From an uncultured Bryobacterales bacterium (GTDB lineage: Bacteria; Acidobacteriota; Terriglobia; Bryobacterales; UBA6623), in contig CATOTH010000002.1 in assembly GCA_951813065.1 (NCBI GenBank), positions 248,001 to 312,000 on the forward strand: a stretch of 64,000 nucleotides of DNA, read 5' to 3'. Positions within the stretch are counted from its first letter, which is position 1. Each line of letters begins with the position of its first letter. Both the position numbers and the translations under genes were made by a program. Below, one piece after another: positions 41,714 through 50,781 of this stretch. Below the pieces are notes generated by a model. It saw only the letters and a list, made by a program, of their open reading frames with translations. It ran no database searches and was not told the DNA's origin.

Positions 41714-42124
41714 TCAATCCCAGGGGTTTACGAGCGATGCGCCCGAAGCTTTGAAAGCAATGAGTTTGCGGGTTTGGATTGTTGTTCCATGAACGAGAGA
41801 GATTGCCGGTATCTGGCCAGCCGCAACGTTGAGGCGCCCGCGGCTACGCTCGGCCTCGGCCGCAATCTCTCCGTATGCCTCAGTCGCGCTTTCGTCGAAC
41901 ACGAGAATCCTGCCACGAAAGTGATCGCGCGTCATTTGCAAGAATCGCAGCAGGCTCGACTGCCGACTACCAGAAGGCGGTCTTGATATCCCGTAGCGCA
42001 GTTCCAACAGCGCCTTCGCGGGCGCCGCAATCAACGGGTCCTTGGCTTCGAGCCATGCGAGTTCCCGTGGTGTCGGATGTCGTCTAGTCAGCTCGGAAAG
42101 AACGTTTGTGTCGACGGGGATCAT
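41714..42124 (-). CDS. vapC: VapC-type PIN-domain protein with altered active site
   Basis: 136 residues. The PIN pattern is clear: DTNVLSEL (Asp at 5), LLELRYGI (Glu at 41), a middle acidic cluster, and the C-terminal NPW. Where active VapC toxins read aDaqIAAiA with a metal-binding Asp near position 102, this one reads AAGQIPAIS, with alanine at the Asp position; the TRN motif is also TRK (118-120). Active PIN toxins cleave RNA, but this protein may be inactive or reduced to a binding role. It overlaps the antitoxin gene by 4 bp and is 4 bp from the helicase start, so it is likely co-translated with the defence operon. Confidence 0.82.
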   Translation of the reverse strand: MIPVDTNVLSELTRRHPTPRELAWLEAKDPLIAAPAKALLELRYGISRPPSGSRQSSLLRFLQMTRDHFRGRILVFDESATEAYGEIAAEAERSRGRLNVAAGQIPAISLVHGTTIQTRKLIAFKASGASLVNPWD

Positions 42125-42345
42125 AGCAACTCGACCGGCCTTTGAGACCGGCCGTGATCCCGGAGGAACGGCTCGATCACTGCGATGCGATCGTGCCGAA
42201 ACCGAGCCAATTCAACTGTCTCGGCAGCAGTGTCGTGGAGGATTGACCGGGCCTTGGTCTCCAACCTGCACCCGCGTCGTTCGGCGCGTCGAGGAAGTCT
42301 CTCCTTCGATTCCGCCGACAGTTTACGGATTGTGAGACATACCAT
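42121..42345 (-). CDS. vapB: FitA/VapB-type ribbon-helix-helix antitoxin
   Basis: 74 residues from the ATG at 42345. MVCLTIRKLS gives the beta strand and LPRRAERRGCRLETKARSIL the two helices of an RHH (FitA/VapB) antitoxin, followed by a C-terminal segment that would bind the PIN toxin. A longer frame from upstream adds residues unlike the family and was rejected. It overlaps vapC by 4 bp and probably autoregulates, but here it sits 134 bp downstream of the methylase stop in the same direction, so it is read with the defence run. Confidence 0.82.
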   Translation of the reverse strand: MVCLTIRKLSAESKERLPRRAERRGCRLETKARSILHDTAAETVELARFRHDRIAVIEPFLRDHGRSQRPVELL

Positions 42346-42479
42346 GACGGACTCCCAACGCTGTCGCTCCAAACGATGATTACATGCAATCGTAGCCCTC
42401 AGCAATCCGACTACCGCTAGGCGAGTGTGGTGGTGGTCACGAGTGCACCGACGAATCGGCCGCCGAGTAGCGAGAGCGT

Positions 42480-45452
42480 TCAGGTCGTGGCGCTACGCCA
42501 CAGGTTGAGCTGCTCGGGTTCGCCAACGTCATCGTGGTAGGCCAGGCGGGACAAATTGTAAAGGGCCTCGAAGTCGTCCGAGGCGGCGGCAGCGTCGCCT
42601 GCGAGTTGGACCCCTGTAATGGAAGGCGACATCGGCAGAACTTCAAGGACAGCCTTGAGCGCGACAAAAAAGCGAGGGTCCCTATCCACGGCGGTGCGTT
42701 CGAAGAGCTCGCGGGCGGCGGCCAAGGACCTTGATCGGGCCGAGTGGGCCGCGTGGTGGAGGGCATCAATCATGCCCCGGGATCCGTCGGCTGGGCCGAG
42801 TGAGCCAGTTGCCGCGCGACGCTCGCTGTCCCAGAGAATGAGATTACTGCCGCGCTTGTTCGCAAGTCGACCCGCCACCTCCCGATCGAGATCGACTCCT
42901 ACCGCGCGTGCCAGCCTCAGGGCCTCGTCGTAGGCGAAGACCGGCGCGCGAAACGTGTCCCACGCCAACACGAAGAAGGCGGTTACTGGATCGAGGTCGG
43001 CATCAGCGCGGAGGGCCGTCAACCGCTCCAGCCTCCAGCGCTTGACCTCGCGACGGGCTACGTCAAGCGCATCTTCGGGGCTCACTGCGTAAGGATCCCA
43101 AGGTTCGTCCAACAGGGCCAATTGTCGGCCGCGTGGTTCCGGCCGACCGCGTGGCGTCCCGCGCCGCAATGGCCAGTGTTGCGAGAACTCCTCGAGAGCG
43201 GGACCAAACGCTGCCAGGAACAGGTCGACCCCGCTGATACCTGCGCGCTGGAACTCCCCGATCCGCTGCCGTACAGCGCCCGCCACCAATGGCTCGATGT
43301 CTTCCCAGTAGCGGCGCTCGTCAGCCTCATCAGGTTGGCCCGACGATGGATCGGACGGGCGGGGTCGGCAGGCAAGAAAGACCGTGCTGTTCGCCGCCGC
43401 CTTGTCCCGGATGTGCAGGCTGCCACCGGCCTCGGTATTGATCGGCCACGACGCGGTGATAGCGAACCCCGCCTCCATCAGACCGGTGGTGAGGGCATCC
43501 CAGGCACCAGTCGCCTTGTGGGTGAACATCAAAGTCATGATGCCGTCGGGTCTCAATACCCGTCGGCACTCGGCAAAGATCGCGGACATCCGATCTTGGT
43601 AGTCACGCCCGGCGAGAGTACGGGCACCTTTCTCGCCTGAGAACTTTGCGGGATTTGCCACCGCCTCGTTCTCTTTGTCGGTCAACTGGCGGCGGAACAG
43701 GTCGGGAAAGAGATGCCCAGCCGTGCGCTTGAGCCAGACATAGAAGAAGTCCGACAGCTCAGCGTACATCACGTTGTCGTAGTACGGCGGGTCCATCACC
43801 ACCGCGTCAATGCTGCCGTCGGCCAAGTGGTCAAGGCTGTCGGCCGATTTGCACGTGATCGTGACGGGCGGCGGCGAGGGGGTGCGAGCTCCATCGGAAT
43901 TCTTCGGATCAACTTGGTCAAAAAGAGGACCGTTGGTTCCAGTGCCGGGGTGAATCAGCGCTACAAGTTCCTTGATGCACTTCGCAGTCTTTTCGATAGC
44001 CCAGTCGTAGCCGACGCCGACGACCAGCGGGGCCATCTCGGCGTATGACCAGACGAACGCGAAGTCATGCCGGTCGAAGATGGAACGCACTCGACCGGTG
44101 GTATTGTCCCAGCGCCCAGCTCGATTGTTGTAGTTCAAGATCGTGTCCAGCGACAGCGCCAAGTACCCATAGGCCGCCCTCCGAACGTCGTCAAGACGCC
44201 CGGCGCCCCGATCCGCCTCAAGCATCTCCCGCAACACCTCGACACTGGTGCCGTGGCACAAGAGTTGTCGGGGAGAGAAGATGTCTCGCCAGAGCGCCAT
44301 GCCGTATCGGTGCGGCTCCGTCGTCTTGTTGCCGCCGGGAATCCTCTCGGTCGGCACGATATCCAAGGCTTCCCACTCCGGCAGCTTCTCCGCCAGCTTC
44401 GCCTCGATGTCCGCGCTGTTGTCGTCCTCGGGCCGTGGCGCTCGGTAGCCTCGTACCCACCTGTCGCGACCGCGCCTGCCCGACTTCGTCCAAGTTTCGA
44501 TCCGCTTCTTGTAAGCGACGGCATAGAGTTGCTCGCCCATCCGCCCCGCCTTTGCCTGCGCCTTGATTTCGGCGCCGTCGATAACTCGCCCGCAATCGGG
44601 CCACGGACACCGGCCGTCGCCTCGAGCCACAGTACCGGAGGACTGTTCCTTCGCCGAACTGACGATCTCGAACGTACAGACGCGGCCAAGTGTGCCCGGA
44701 CCGTGGGCGCAATCGGGGGAAAGACGCACACCCGTGCCGTCCAGTGCCAATCTCCAGTTCGGCGACAGCGGCACGAGGCCGTCGCAATAAGGGCAGGTGG
44801 CGGTGCGCGCCCAAAGATAGCCTTCAATGCGAGTGTCTTCGGGCTCTCTTGGGAAGATGTGGTCGTACTTCGCGTTGGCGCTACGGACAAACTTGCACGC
44901 CACGTCCTGAAACTCGGACAAGAGTCTCCGTCCGTGTTCCAGCGGCCATTCTATGGTCGCCCTGAGAATCAAGGCAGCCACCGGATTCAGGTCGTTGGCC
45001 AATACGCTGTATCCCACGCGATGGGCTTCGATCGGTATGCTGCCTCCGCCCGCGGTCGGGTCCAGCACGGTCAGGGTCTCCAAATCCCTTCCGATCCCGA
45101 GTTCGATCCACTCACGATCAATTCGGGTGGGCGAATACCCGAATGCTCGCTTGTATCCGTAGGGATTGGGGCCAAGATTCTCGTTGTTTCGCTTGGCCGC
45201 GTCCAGCCTCCGCCTAGTCTCCACTGGGTCGCCGTGAATCCCGAGCGTGTGCAGGAACCTTTCCCGATCGGCGTCAGCGGGAAGGAGCGAAGCCAGCACT
45301 ACCGCTCGGGACGCCACCAGTGGCCGCCGCGCCCACCAGACGTGAAGGCGGTTCGGTGCCGGAAACGGAGTCATTGGTGTGCGCTCGCGTATACTCTCGA
45401 TGCCGATCTCAGCGATCGGGAGCCAGCGCTCAATCAGGCGGGTGTCATGCAT
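42480..45452 (-). CDS. DUF1156/COG1743-type adenine-specific DNA methylase
   Basis: 990 residues. The DUF1156 N-terminus (ERWLPIAEIGIESIRERTP, NRLHVWWARRP) is followed by an AdoMet-binding motif DPTAGGGS (131-138), a zinc-ribbon-like CPYC..CPWPDC region, and the catalytic N6-adenine methylase motif DPPYYDN (about 553-559) in a circularly permuted arrangement, then an ADD-like C-terminal half. This is the COG1743 family used as PglXI in BREX type 3 and in helicase-methylase-ATPase loci, where it marks self DNA. Its start is 25 bp after the TOPRIM gene stop. Confidence 0.9.
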   Translation of the reverse strand: MHDTRLIERWLPIAEIGIESIRERTPMTPFPAPNRLHVWWARRPLVASRAVVLASLLPADADRERFLHTLGIHGDPVETRRRLDAAKRNNENLGPNPYGYKRAFGYSPTRIDREWIELGIGRDLETLTVLDPTAGGGSIPIEAHRVGYSVLANDLNPVAALILRATIEWPLEHGRRLLSEFQDVACKFVRSANAKYDHIFPREPEDTRIEGYLWARTATCPYCDGLVPLSPNWRLALDGTGVRLSPDCAHGPGTLGRVCTFEIVSSAKEQSSGTVARGDGRCPWPDCGRVIDGAEIKAQAKAGRMGEQLYAVAYKKRIETWTKSGRRGRDRWVRGYRAPRPEDDNSADIEAKLAEKLPEWEALDIVPTERIPGGNKTTEPHRYGMALWRDIFSPRQLLCHGTSVEVLREMLEADRGAGRLDDVRRAAYGYLALSLDTILNYNNRAGRWDNTTGRVRSIFDRHDFAFVWSYAEMAPLVVGVGYDWAIEKTAKCIKELVALIHPGTGTNGPLFDQVDPKNSDGARTPSPPPVTITCKSADSLDHLADGSIDAVVMDPPYYDNVMYAELSDFFYVWLKRTAGHLFPDLFRRQLTDKENEAVANPAKFSGEKGARTLAGRDYQDRMSAIFAECRRVLRPDGIMTLMFTHKATGAWDALTTGLMEAGFAITASWPINTEAGGSLHIRDKAAANSTVFLACRPRPSDPSSGQPDEADERRYWEDIEPLVAGAVRQRIGEFQRAGISGVDLFLAAFGPALEEFSQHWPLRRGTPRGRPEPRGRQLALLDEPWDPYAVSPEDALDVARREVKRWRLERLTALRADADLDPVTAFFVLAWDTFRAPVFAYDEALRLARAVGVDLDREVAGRLANKRGSNLILWDSERRAATGSLGPADGSRGMIDALHHAAHSARSRSLAAARELFERTAVDRDPRFFVALKAVLEVLPMSPSITGVQLAGDAAAASDDFEALYNLSRLAYHDDVGEPEQLNLWRSATT

Positions 45453-45477
45453 GCAAGTCTGGACCTATGAACATGCT

Positions 45478-46101
45478 TCAGTGGGACGCGACGATCTCTC
45501 GGAGAAACGTGCGGACCGGACCCAGCGCCAGGTGGTCCAAGTCCCAGTATCCCCGTTTGGCTGCGTTGCCGACCGAAAGATGCGGATCGTGCTTTGTAGC
45601 TAGAAACGCCCGTGCGCGAGACTTGTGCGGTCTGTGCAGTGCCTCTCCATGGAGTTCCTCGACACAGTCGAAGAACGCATCGATGCAGACCCGCACTTCG
45701 TCGTCCCGAATCGTGTCCCACAAGAGGGTCTCAAGCATACCGGTCCGGTTCGGGCCAGGCAGAATCATCACCGATACCGCCGGTCGGTCGCCCGTGAGTT
45801 TCCCGATTGCGTCCGGGACAGTAAGCTCTGCGCGCTCCAACGATCCTCGAACGCTTTCGAAAGCCCCTAGCGCCGAGTCTTCGGCGTCCCGGATGATTCC
45901 GATGCTCTTGACACCGGAGAAATCCGACAGCTTGACGAAGGCGGACAAGAAAGTACGTAACTCAGTTACGCCACCGAAGTTCTGGACCTGAAGGTTCTCA
46001 AGCGAGAGATGTCGGATCATCGCCTCGAAGAATGCGTCCGCATCGTTGCCCTCAACGAGAAGCTGCGCTTCGGAACTGATTGGTCGCGGTCTGGGGCCCA
46101 T
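45478..46101 (-). CDS. DUF3226-like TOPRIM protein, partner of the upstream ATPase
   Basis: 207 residues. The TOPRIM-like acidic motifs are a conserved Glu in LLVEGNDADAFF (Glu 17, then Asp 20/22) and GIIRDAEDSALG (Asp 72, Asp 75), spaced as in OLD-family and DUF3226/DUF4435 nucleases. It starts 3 bp after the AAA ATPase gene stop, so the pair is one unit. In PARIS and OLD systems an SMC-like ATPase controls a TOPRIM effector, which is the likely role here. Nuclease activity is inferred. Confidence 0.75.
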   Translation of the reverse strand: MGPRPRPISSEAQLLVEGNDADAFFEAMIRHLSLENLQVQNFGGVTELRTFLSAFVKLSDFSGVKSIGIIRDAEDSALGAFESVRGSLERAELTVPDAIGKLTGDRPAVSVMILPGPNRTGMLETLLWDTIRDDEVRVCIDAFFDCVEELHGEALHRPHKSRARAFLATKHDPHLSVGNAAKRGYWDLDHLALGPVRTFLREIVASH

Positions 46102-46104
46102 CGG

Positions 46105-47199
46105 CTAGCGCACTTCCAAGCCGTGGCGGACCACAGTCTCGACGTCTGCGACGTCGAATGTCACGCAACGGCTGGATCCATCTTCCGTACGCTCCAGTCG
46201 GTGGAATCGCCAATCGTCCGTCAGCGCTTCGTGAGCGGCTACAAGGCATTCAAAGCTGTGCGTCGTCGCGAAGACCTGAACGTCAAACTGTTGCGCGGCC
46301 TCGGCCACGACCGCCCAAACCTTGCCCATGATCGAGTGGTGTATGCCGTTCTCAATCTCGTCGACTAGCACAACCCCGCCGCGGACACTGGACATCGCCA
46401 GGACGATTCTGGCGACGCGGGTCATCCCTTCGCCCATCGCCGACAACGGAGCAAGTTCCCGCAACCCTACGTCGGCCCAGATCATTGGAGTGCCACTCGC
46501 GGAAATATCCTCAACGCTTTCCAGTCGTGGTTCGACGATTCGAAGCGCCTCCGTCAACAGGTCCCCCTGTTTTCGCGCCCGGAGTTGGCCCAAGCGGACT
46601 GCGTCTTCCTCGACACTTCCGATGCTTGGGGACACAAATACGGCTTGCCAAGGAATGTCCAACTCCTCGGTCGTCGTCTTGTAACTTCTCGACATCACGT
46701 GCATATGCCCCAGCTCGGTCTTGCCGCAGCCAACCCACGAGAGAGCTAGCCCCCATGGGTCGGTCAGTTCTTCCCCTGGGCCAAGGAAGGGAGACGGCTC
46801 TACGTCGTCGATCACCCCTTGGTCGGCGTGTAGAGCCTCAATACGACGCGCACTCGGAAGAGAGAACGTGTCTTGTTGCTCCAGAGAGATTGTTAGGGCC
46901 AACTCCCCAAGACACGAGTGCTTGCCGCTGATCTCGATTGACCGTCGCAGGTTGAGTTCATGGAACAGTGGCTTCCAGTAGGTAGTTGGTGCCGTGGCCC
47001 TCTGTTGGCCAGTTCCGCGGATCTCTCTGATTCTCAGTGGGAGATGTGGGGTTCTGCCACCCGCCAGCAAGAACATCGCCTCAAGCACAGTGGTCTTGCC
47101 TGAGTTGTTTTGCCCGGCAAGCAGGTTGATGCGCTTTAGTTGGCCGATTTCCAGATCGCTGAAGAGACGCAGATTTCTTAGTCGCAGACTTCGGAACAT
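46105..47199 (-). CDS. AAA15/OLD-like ATPase, first gene of the minus-strand defence run
   Basis: 364 residues from the ATG at 47199, with GGAGGGG upstream. The N-terminus FRSLRLRNLRLFSDLEIGQL is that of recombination-associated ATPases; Walker A is GQNNSGKT (29-36), the signature stretch is LSAMGEGMTRV, Walker B VVLVDEIENG, and the switch ATTHSFE. The protein is a short, coiled-coil-poor member, as in the ATPase subunit of PARIS (AAA15). It is followed 3 bp later by the TOPRIM gene and then the methylase. It likely senses infection and gates the TOPRIM effector. Confidence 0.87.
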   Translation of the reverse strand: MFRSLRLRNLRLFSDLEIGQLKRINLLAGQNNSGKTTVLEAMFLLAGGRTPHLPLRIREIRGTGQQRATAPTTYWKPLFHELNLRRSIEISGKHSCLGELALTISLEQQDTFSLPSARRIEALHADQGVIDDVEPSPFLGPGEELTDPWGLALSWVGCGKTELGHMHVMSRSYKTTTEELDIPWQAVFVSPSIGSVEEDAVRLGQLRARKQGDLLTEALRIVEPRLESVEDISASGTPMIWADVGLRELAPLSAMGEGMTRVARIVLAMSSVRGGVVLVDEIENGIHHSIMGKVWAVVAEAAQQFDVQVFATTHSFECLVAAHEALTDDWRFHRLERTEDGSSRCVTFDVADVETVVRHGLEVR

Positions 47200-47760
47200 T
47201 GTGGCCCCTCCAATTCGAATTATCCCCTGTATCGCAACTGTGTTCGCCCGAAACGCTCGCAAGGCATTCCGGGGGTAAGGTGCGAACGGTGCTTACAAGG
47301 CAAACGCTGCGAGGCCGCGACCACTTGAGCGATCACGTGGGTAGAGAGCGTCCACTCTACGATCCCGAGGACCACCTTCTTTGCGAATCGTTGTGTACCG
47401 CACCCAATAGCGAGCACGTTCCTCTCAGAGCGGGATGGAACTGCGACGCTTCATAGGCGAGTCAGCTGCGGATAATTCTATGCTGGAGAAACCATGAATC
47501 GTCGAGACGCGCTGGATATCTGGCACCACGCTTGGTATCGGCAAGTCGCCCGTACTGTCGCGATCCGTATCGACTAGGTCGGATACTAGACGGGATTGCT
47601 CAAGGGTTACTCGGTGAGGTTGTCATGCACACCTGCCATCCGCCATCTCTGGCTCCGCTAGACTTACTGGATCTGAAACGTTTCCGCGGAAGAATCATGG
47701 CCTCGCCCGTCATGGTCGCTACTTGCTGAACCCGTTGAGATTGGCGAACGGAGAGGAATT
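47200..47760. promoter_or_regulatory. Divergent promoter region of the defence island
   Basis: 561 bp between the ATPase and DUF499 starts, the only place that can drive both halves of the island. Seen: an inverted repeat GTAGAG-N8-CTCTAC at 47341-47360, an AT-rich ATTATC/GATAAT element at 47219-47224 that could be the -10 for the minus-strand run, and a short frame of 27 codons (47494-47577) with GGAGAA upstream of its ATG. No convincing -35 was found. Confidence 0.5.
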
Positions 47761-50700
47761 GTGACTGTACCGACAATCTTTGACACCTGCCATCCGCGCG
47801 TTGACGTTCTCGAGGGAACGTTCGCAGATGCAGACTTCGCCGCTGACCTTGCCTCCGTCCTGACCGGCCGGGCGGCCGCCGGCTATCGGGAGCCTGTTCA
47901 GTTCTTCGCGAATACCTATCCTACTCGTGGCGTGAAGAACCTGCTTGACAATGTGTGCCGCCGTCTCAGCGGGGCTGGCGATGCAACGAGTGCGATCTTC
48001 CGCCTCGACACGTCCTACGGTGGTGGCAAGACGCACAGCCTGATTGCCTTGGCCCATGCAGCGCGCGGTATGAGCGGGGTACCAGACGTTGGAGACTTCG
48101 TAGATCCGAACATCCTCCCCACGGGGCCCGTGCGGGTCGCGGCGTTTGACGGTGAGAACTCCGACCCCCTGAACGGACGCGCTCTCGACGGCGGCGTGAT
48201 GGCCTATACGCCGTGGGGTGAGATTGCACATGCCCTCGCGGGCAAGCCGGGCTATGAACGGGTGCGCAAGAGCGACGAGGGACGCGTAGCACCGGGGTCG
48301 GAGACGATACGCACTCTGTTTGGCGACGAACCGACACTCATCCTGCTCGACGAGCTCTCGGTCTATCTCCGCAAGATCGGCCCTTCAGACCTGGCGCGCG
48401 GCCAACTGACAGCGTTCCTCACCTCGCTATTCAAGGCGGTGGAAACCGCCCCGAACGCGGCCCTCGTCTTCACGCTTGCCATCGGCAAGGACGGCTTGGC
48501 GGCTGATGCCTACTCGGAGGAGAATCAGTTCGTAGCGGACCGGATGGCGGAGATCGAGAGCGCTTCGGCGCGCAAGGCGACTCTGTTGAATCCGACCGAA
48601 GAGGACGAAACTGTGCAGGTGATTCGACGGCGCCTGTTCGGAGAGATCGATGATGCCCAGGCGTCCGCGGTCGTAGATGCTTACCGAGACCTGTGGGGCA
48701 CCCACCGCAACGTGCTTGGCGGCAATGCCGCTCGGCCAGGGACGGTAGACCAGTTCCGTGGGAGCTACCCGCTCCATCCGGACGTGCTGCAGACGCTGAC
48801 TGGGAAGACAGCCACACTAGCCAATTTCCAGCGGGTGCGTGGCATGCTTCGGCTACTGGCGCGCACGGTGGCACGCCTCTGGCAGCAGCGGCCTCCGGAC
48901 GCGACCGCGATTCACCTTCATCACATTGATCTCGCCTACGAGCCTATCCGCCAGGAGATCGTGACCAGGCTTGGACAGTCGGCCTTCGTTCCAGCCATCA
49001 CGAACGACGTCGCCGGCGGAAGGACGGGTCAGCGGGCACTGGCTGAGGAGATCGATGAGGAGCAGCACAAGGGTCTGCCGCCGTATGGTGCCTACGTCGC
49101 GCGGACGATCTTCATCCATACGCTGGCATTCAACGATCCGCTGAAGGGTTTGACTCCCGAGGAGCTTCGCTTTGCAGTGACCGGTCCGGCCGTCGATTTG
49201 AGCTTCGTCGACGAGGCGCGGAAGCGGTTCACAACGGAATCAGCATATATGGACGATCGGCCCGCCGCGCCGATGCGGTTTTTGGCCGAGGCGAATCTCA
49301 GCCTGATAATCCGGCGCGAGGAGCAGCACGTTGATCCAGCCGAGGCGCGGGCACAGCTCAACGACCGTATTCGGCAGATCTTTGGGGGCAAGAAATTCGA
49401 AACCATCACGTTCCCCGGCGGCCCGTTCGACGTGCCGGATGAGGTAGGCGACGGCCGCCCGAAGCTCATCGTCTTCGCCTATGACGGAGTAACTGTCGGT
49501 GACGTTGTGGACGAGATTCCGCATCTGATCGGGCGTATTCATACCCGGAAGGGCGTGGAGGGTTCTGCGTTGCGCGTCCTCCGCAACCACCTCGTGTTTA
49601 TCGTCGCCGACGAACACGCCAAGCAAGGAATGCAGCGCCGCATGAGGTCGCGTCTGGCGTTGCAGCGGCTCAAGGCTCCCGACCGCCTCGTGGACCTCGC
49701 GGCGCATCAGCAGGAAAAGATCCGCGATTTGGAGGCTCGCTCGGAGCAGGAACTGGCGATTGCGATCCAACAGTGCTACCGCCACGTGTTCTACCCCTCG
49801 CGGGACAGGCTCGGCAAGAGCGGCGTCGACTTGGCACACACGGCGATCGATATTCCGTCAGCCTCGGATCAGCCTGGCGCAGGGCAGCAGCAGATCGCCC
49901 GGGCGCTACGAGATCTCAAGAAGCTGCGCTTTCCCGAAGACGAGCCGGACGCTCCGACCTACGTACGAGACCGAACGCCGTTACGGAAAGGGCAATTGAC
50001 GACCTTGGCGCTTCGGGACGAGTTTCGGAGAGACCCTACCCTCCCGATGCTTCTGGGAGACAACATTTTCATCAGGGGCATTCGACTCGGCATTGAGCAA
50101 GGCGACTACGTCTACCAGCGTGGCGATCTGCTATTTGGCCCCGGGGACCCGCCAGCTGACATCCGGATCGACGAGCAGGCCGTGGTCATGACGATGGCCT
50201 ACGCGAAGAACAAGGGTGTCTGGCCACGACCGAAGCCAGGGCCCGGGCCGACGCCACCCGGCCCACCGGGGCCAATCCCTCCGACGGGGACCGGACCGAC
50301 TCCGCCCGGACCGCCAGGACCGACTCCATCGGCAGGACCCGTGACGTTCAGTGCGGAGGGTGTCATCAAAGACGCACTGGCCCAGCTCTGGGAACAGGCG
50401 CGGTCCAACCGGGCGGAGTCGATCGCGACACTGACGATTCAAATGTTCGAGGCGGGTGACGCATTCCGCCTTCTGGGAGCCGTCGGCTCCGTGTCTGGTG
50501 CAGAGAAGGTCGTTACCTTCGAAGGTGGCTACGAGACGCGTGACGGGGGTGAGTTCGAGCTGCGCTTTCGTGGACCAGTCGCTGATGCACAACCGGTCAA
50601 GGAGTTCCTCGAGCCGCAGCTCCGGGCTGCCAAATCCCGGACGGTCAGAGCGTCGTTTACTTTGGCGTTTGCCCCGGAGGTGACCATGGATGGTGATGCT

Positions 50701-50781
50701 GCAGAAACGCTGGCGAACCGACTGGCCCGGTTTGCGAGCGGTGCAGCACATGTCTCTGCGACTCTAGGAGCGAAACCCTGA
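47761..50781 (+). CDS. DUF499/COG1483-type P-loop ATPase of the defence island
   Basis: 1,006 residues from a GTG at 47761 with GGAGAGG upstream. Walker A is TSYGGGKTH (84-92) and Walker B LILLDEL (193-199), followed by the DUF499 body (TYPTRGVKNLL, GSYPLHPDVLQTL). Residues of about 823-860 are a collagen-like Pro/Gly-rich linker (repeats of PGPTPPGPPG), then a small C-terminal domain of about 130 residues. The family is the ATPase of DUF1156-containing defence loci and is related to BrxC/PglY of BREX. It probably acts with the methylase and helicase. It is oppositely oriented to them, across a 561-bp divergent region. Confidence 0.9.
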   Translation: MTVPTIFDTCHPRVDVLEGTFADADFAADLASVLTGRAAAGYREPVQFFANTYPTRGVKNLLDNVCRRLSGAGDATSAIFRLDTSYGGGKTHSLIALAHAARGMSGVPDVGDFVDPNILPTGPVRVAAFDGENSDPLNGRALDGGVMAYTPWGEIAHALAGKPGYERVRKSDEGRVAPGSETIRTLFGDEPTLILLDELSVYLRKIGPSDLARGQLTAFLTSLFKAVETAPNAALVFTLAIGKDGLAADAYSEENQFVADRMAEIESASARKATLLNPTEEDETVQVIRRRLFGEIDDAQASAVVDAYRDLWGTHRNVLGGNAARPGTVDQFRGSYPLHPDVLQTLTGKTATLANFQRVRGMLRLLARTVARLWQQRPPDATAIHLHHIDLAYEPIRQEIVTRLGQSAFVPAITNDVAGGRTGQRALAEEIDEEQHKGLPPYGAYVARTIFIHTLAFNDPLKGLTPEELRFAVTGPAVDLSFVDEARKRFTTESAYMDDRPAAPMRFLAEANLSLIIRREEQHVDPAEARAQLNDRIRQIFGGKKFETITFPGGPFDVPDEVGDGRPKLIVFAYDGVTVGDVVDEIPHLIGRIHTRKGVEGSALRVLRNHLVFIVADEHAKQGMQRRMRSRLALQRLKAPDRLVDLAAHQQEKIRDLEARSEQELAIAIQQCYRHVFYPSRDRLGKSGVDLAHTAIDIPSASDQPGAGQQQIARALRDLKKLRFPEDEPDAPTYVRDRTPLRKGQLTTLALRDEFRRDPTLPMLLGDNIFIRGIRLGIEQGDYVYQRGDLLFGPGDPPADIRIDEQAVVMTMAYAKNKGVWPRPKPGPGPTPPGPPGPIPPTGTGPTPPGPPGPTPSAGPVTFSAEGVIKDALAQLWEQARSNRAESIATLTIQMFEAGDAFRLLGAVGSVSGAEKVVTFEGGYETRDGGEFELRFRGPVADAQPVKEFLEPQLRAAKSRTVRASFTLAFAPEVTMDGDAAETLANRLARFASGAAHVSATLGAKP

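Noticed and set aside
44067..45470. Plus-strand open frame of 467 codons in the defence island
   Set aside because: Antisense to the DUF1156 methylase, whose motifs (DPPYYDN, DPTAGGGS) are in the minus frame; no domain in the plus frame.
47494..47577. Short frame of 27 codons upstream of the DUF499 gene as a gene
   Set aside because: A Shine-Dalgarno and ATG are present, but there is no homology or conservation evidence, so it is only noted under the divergent region.
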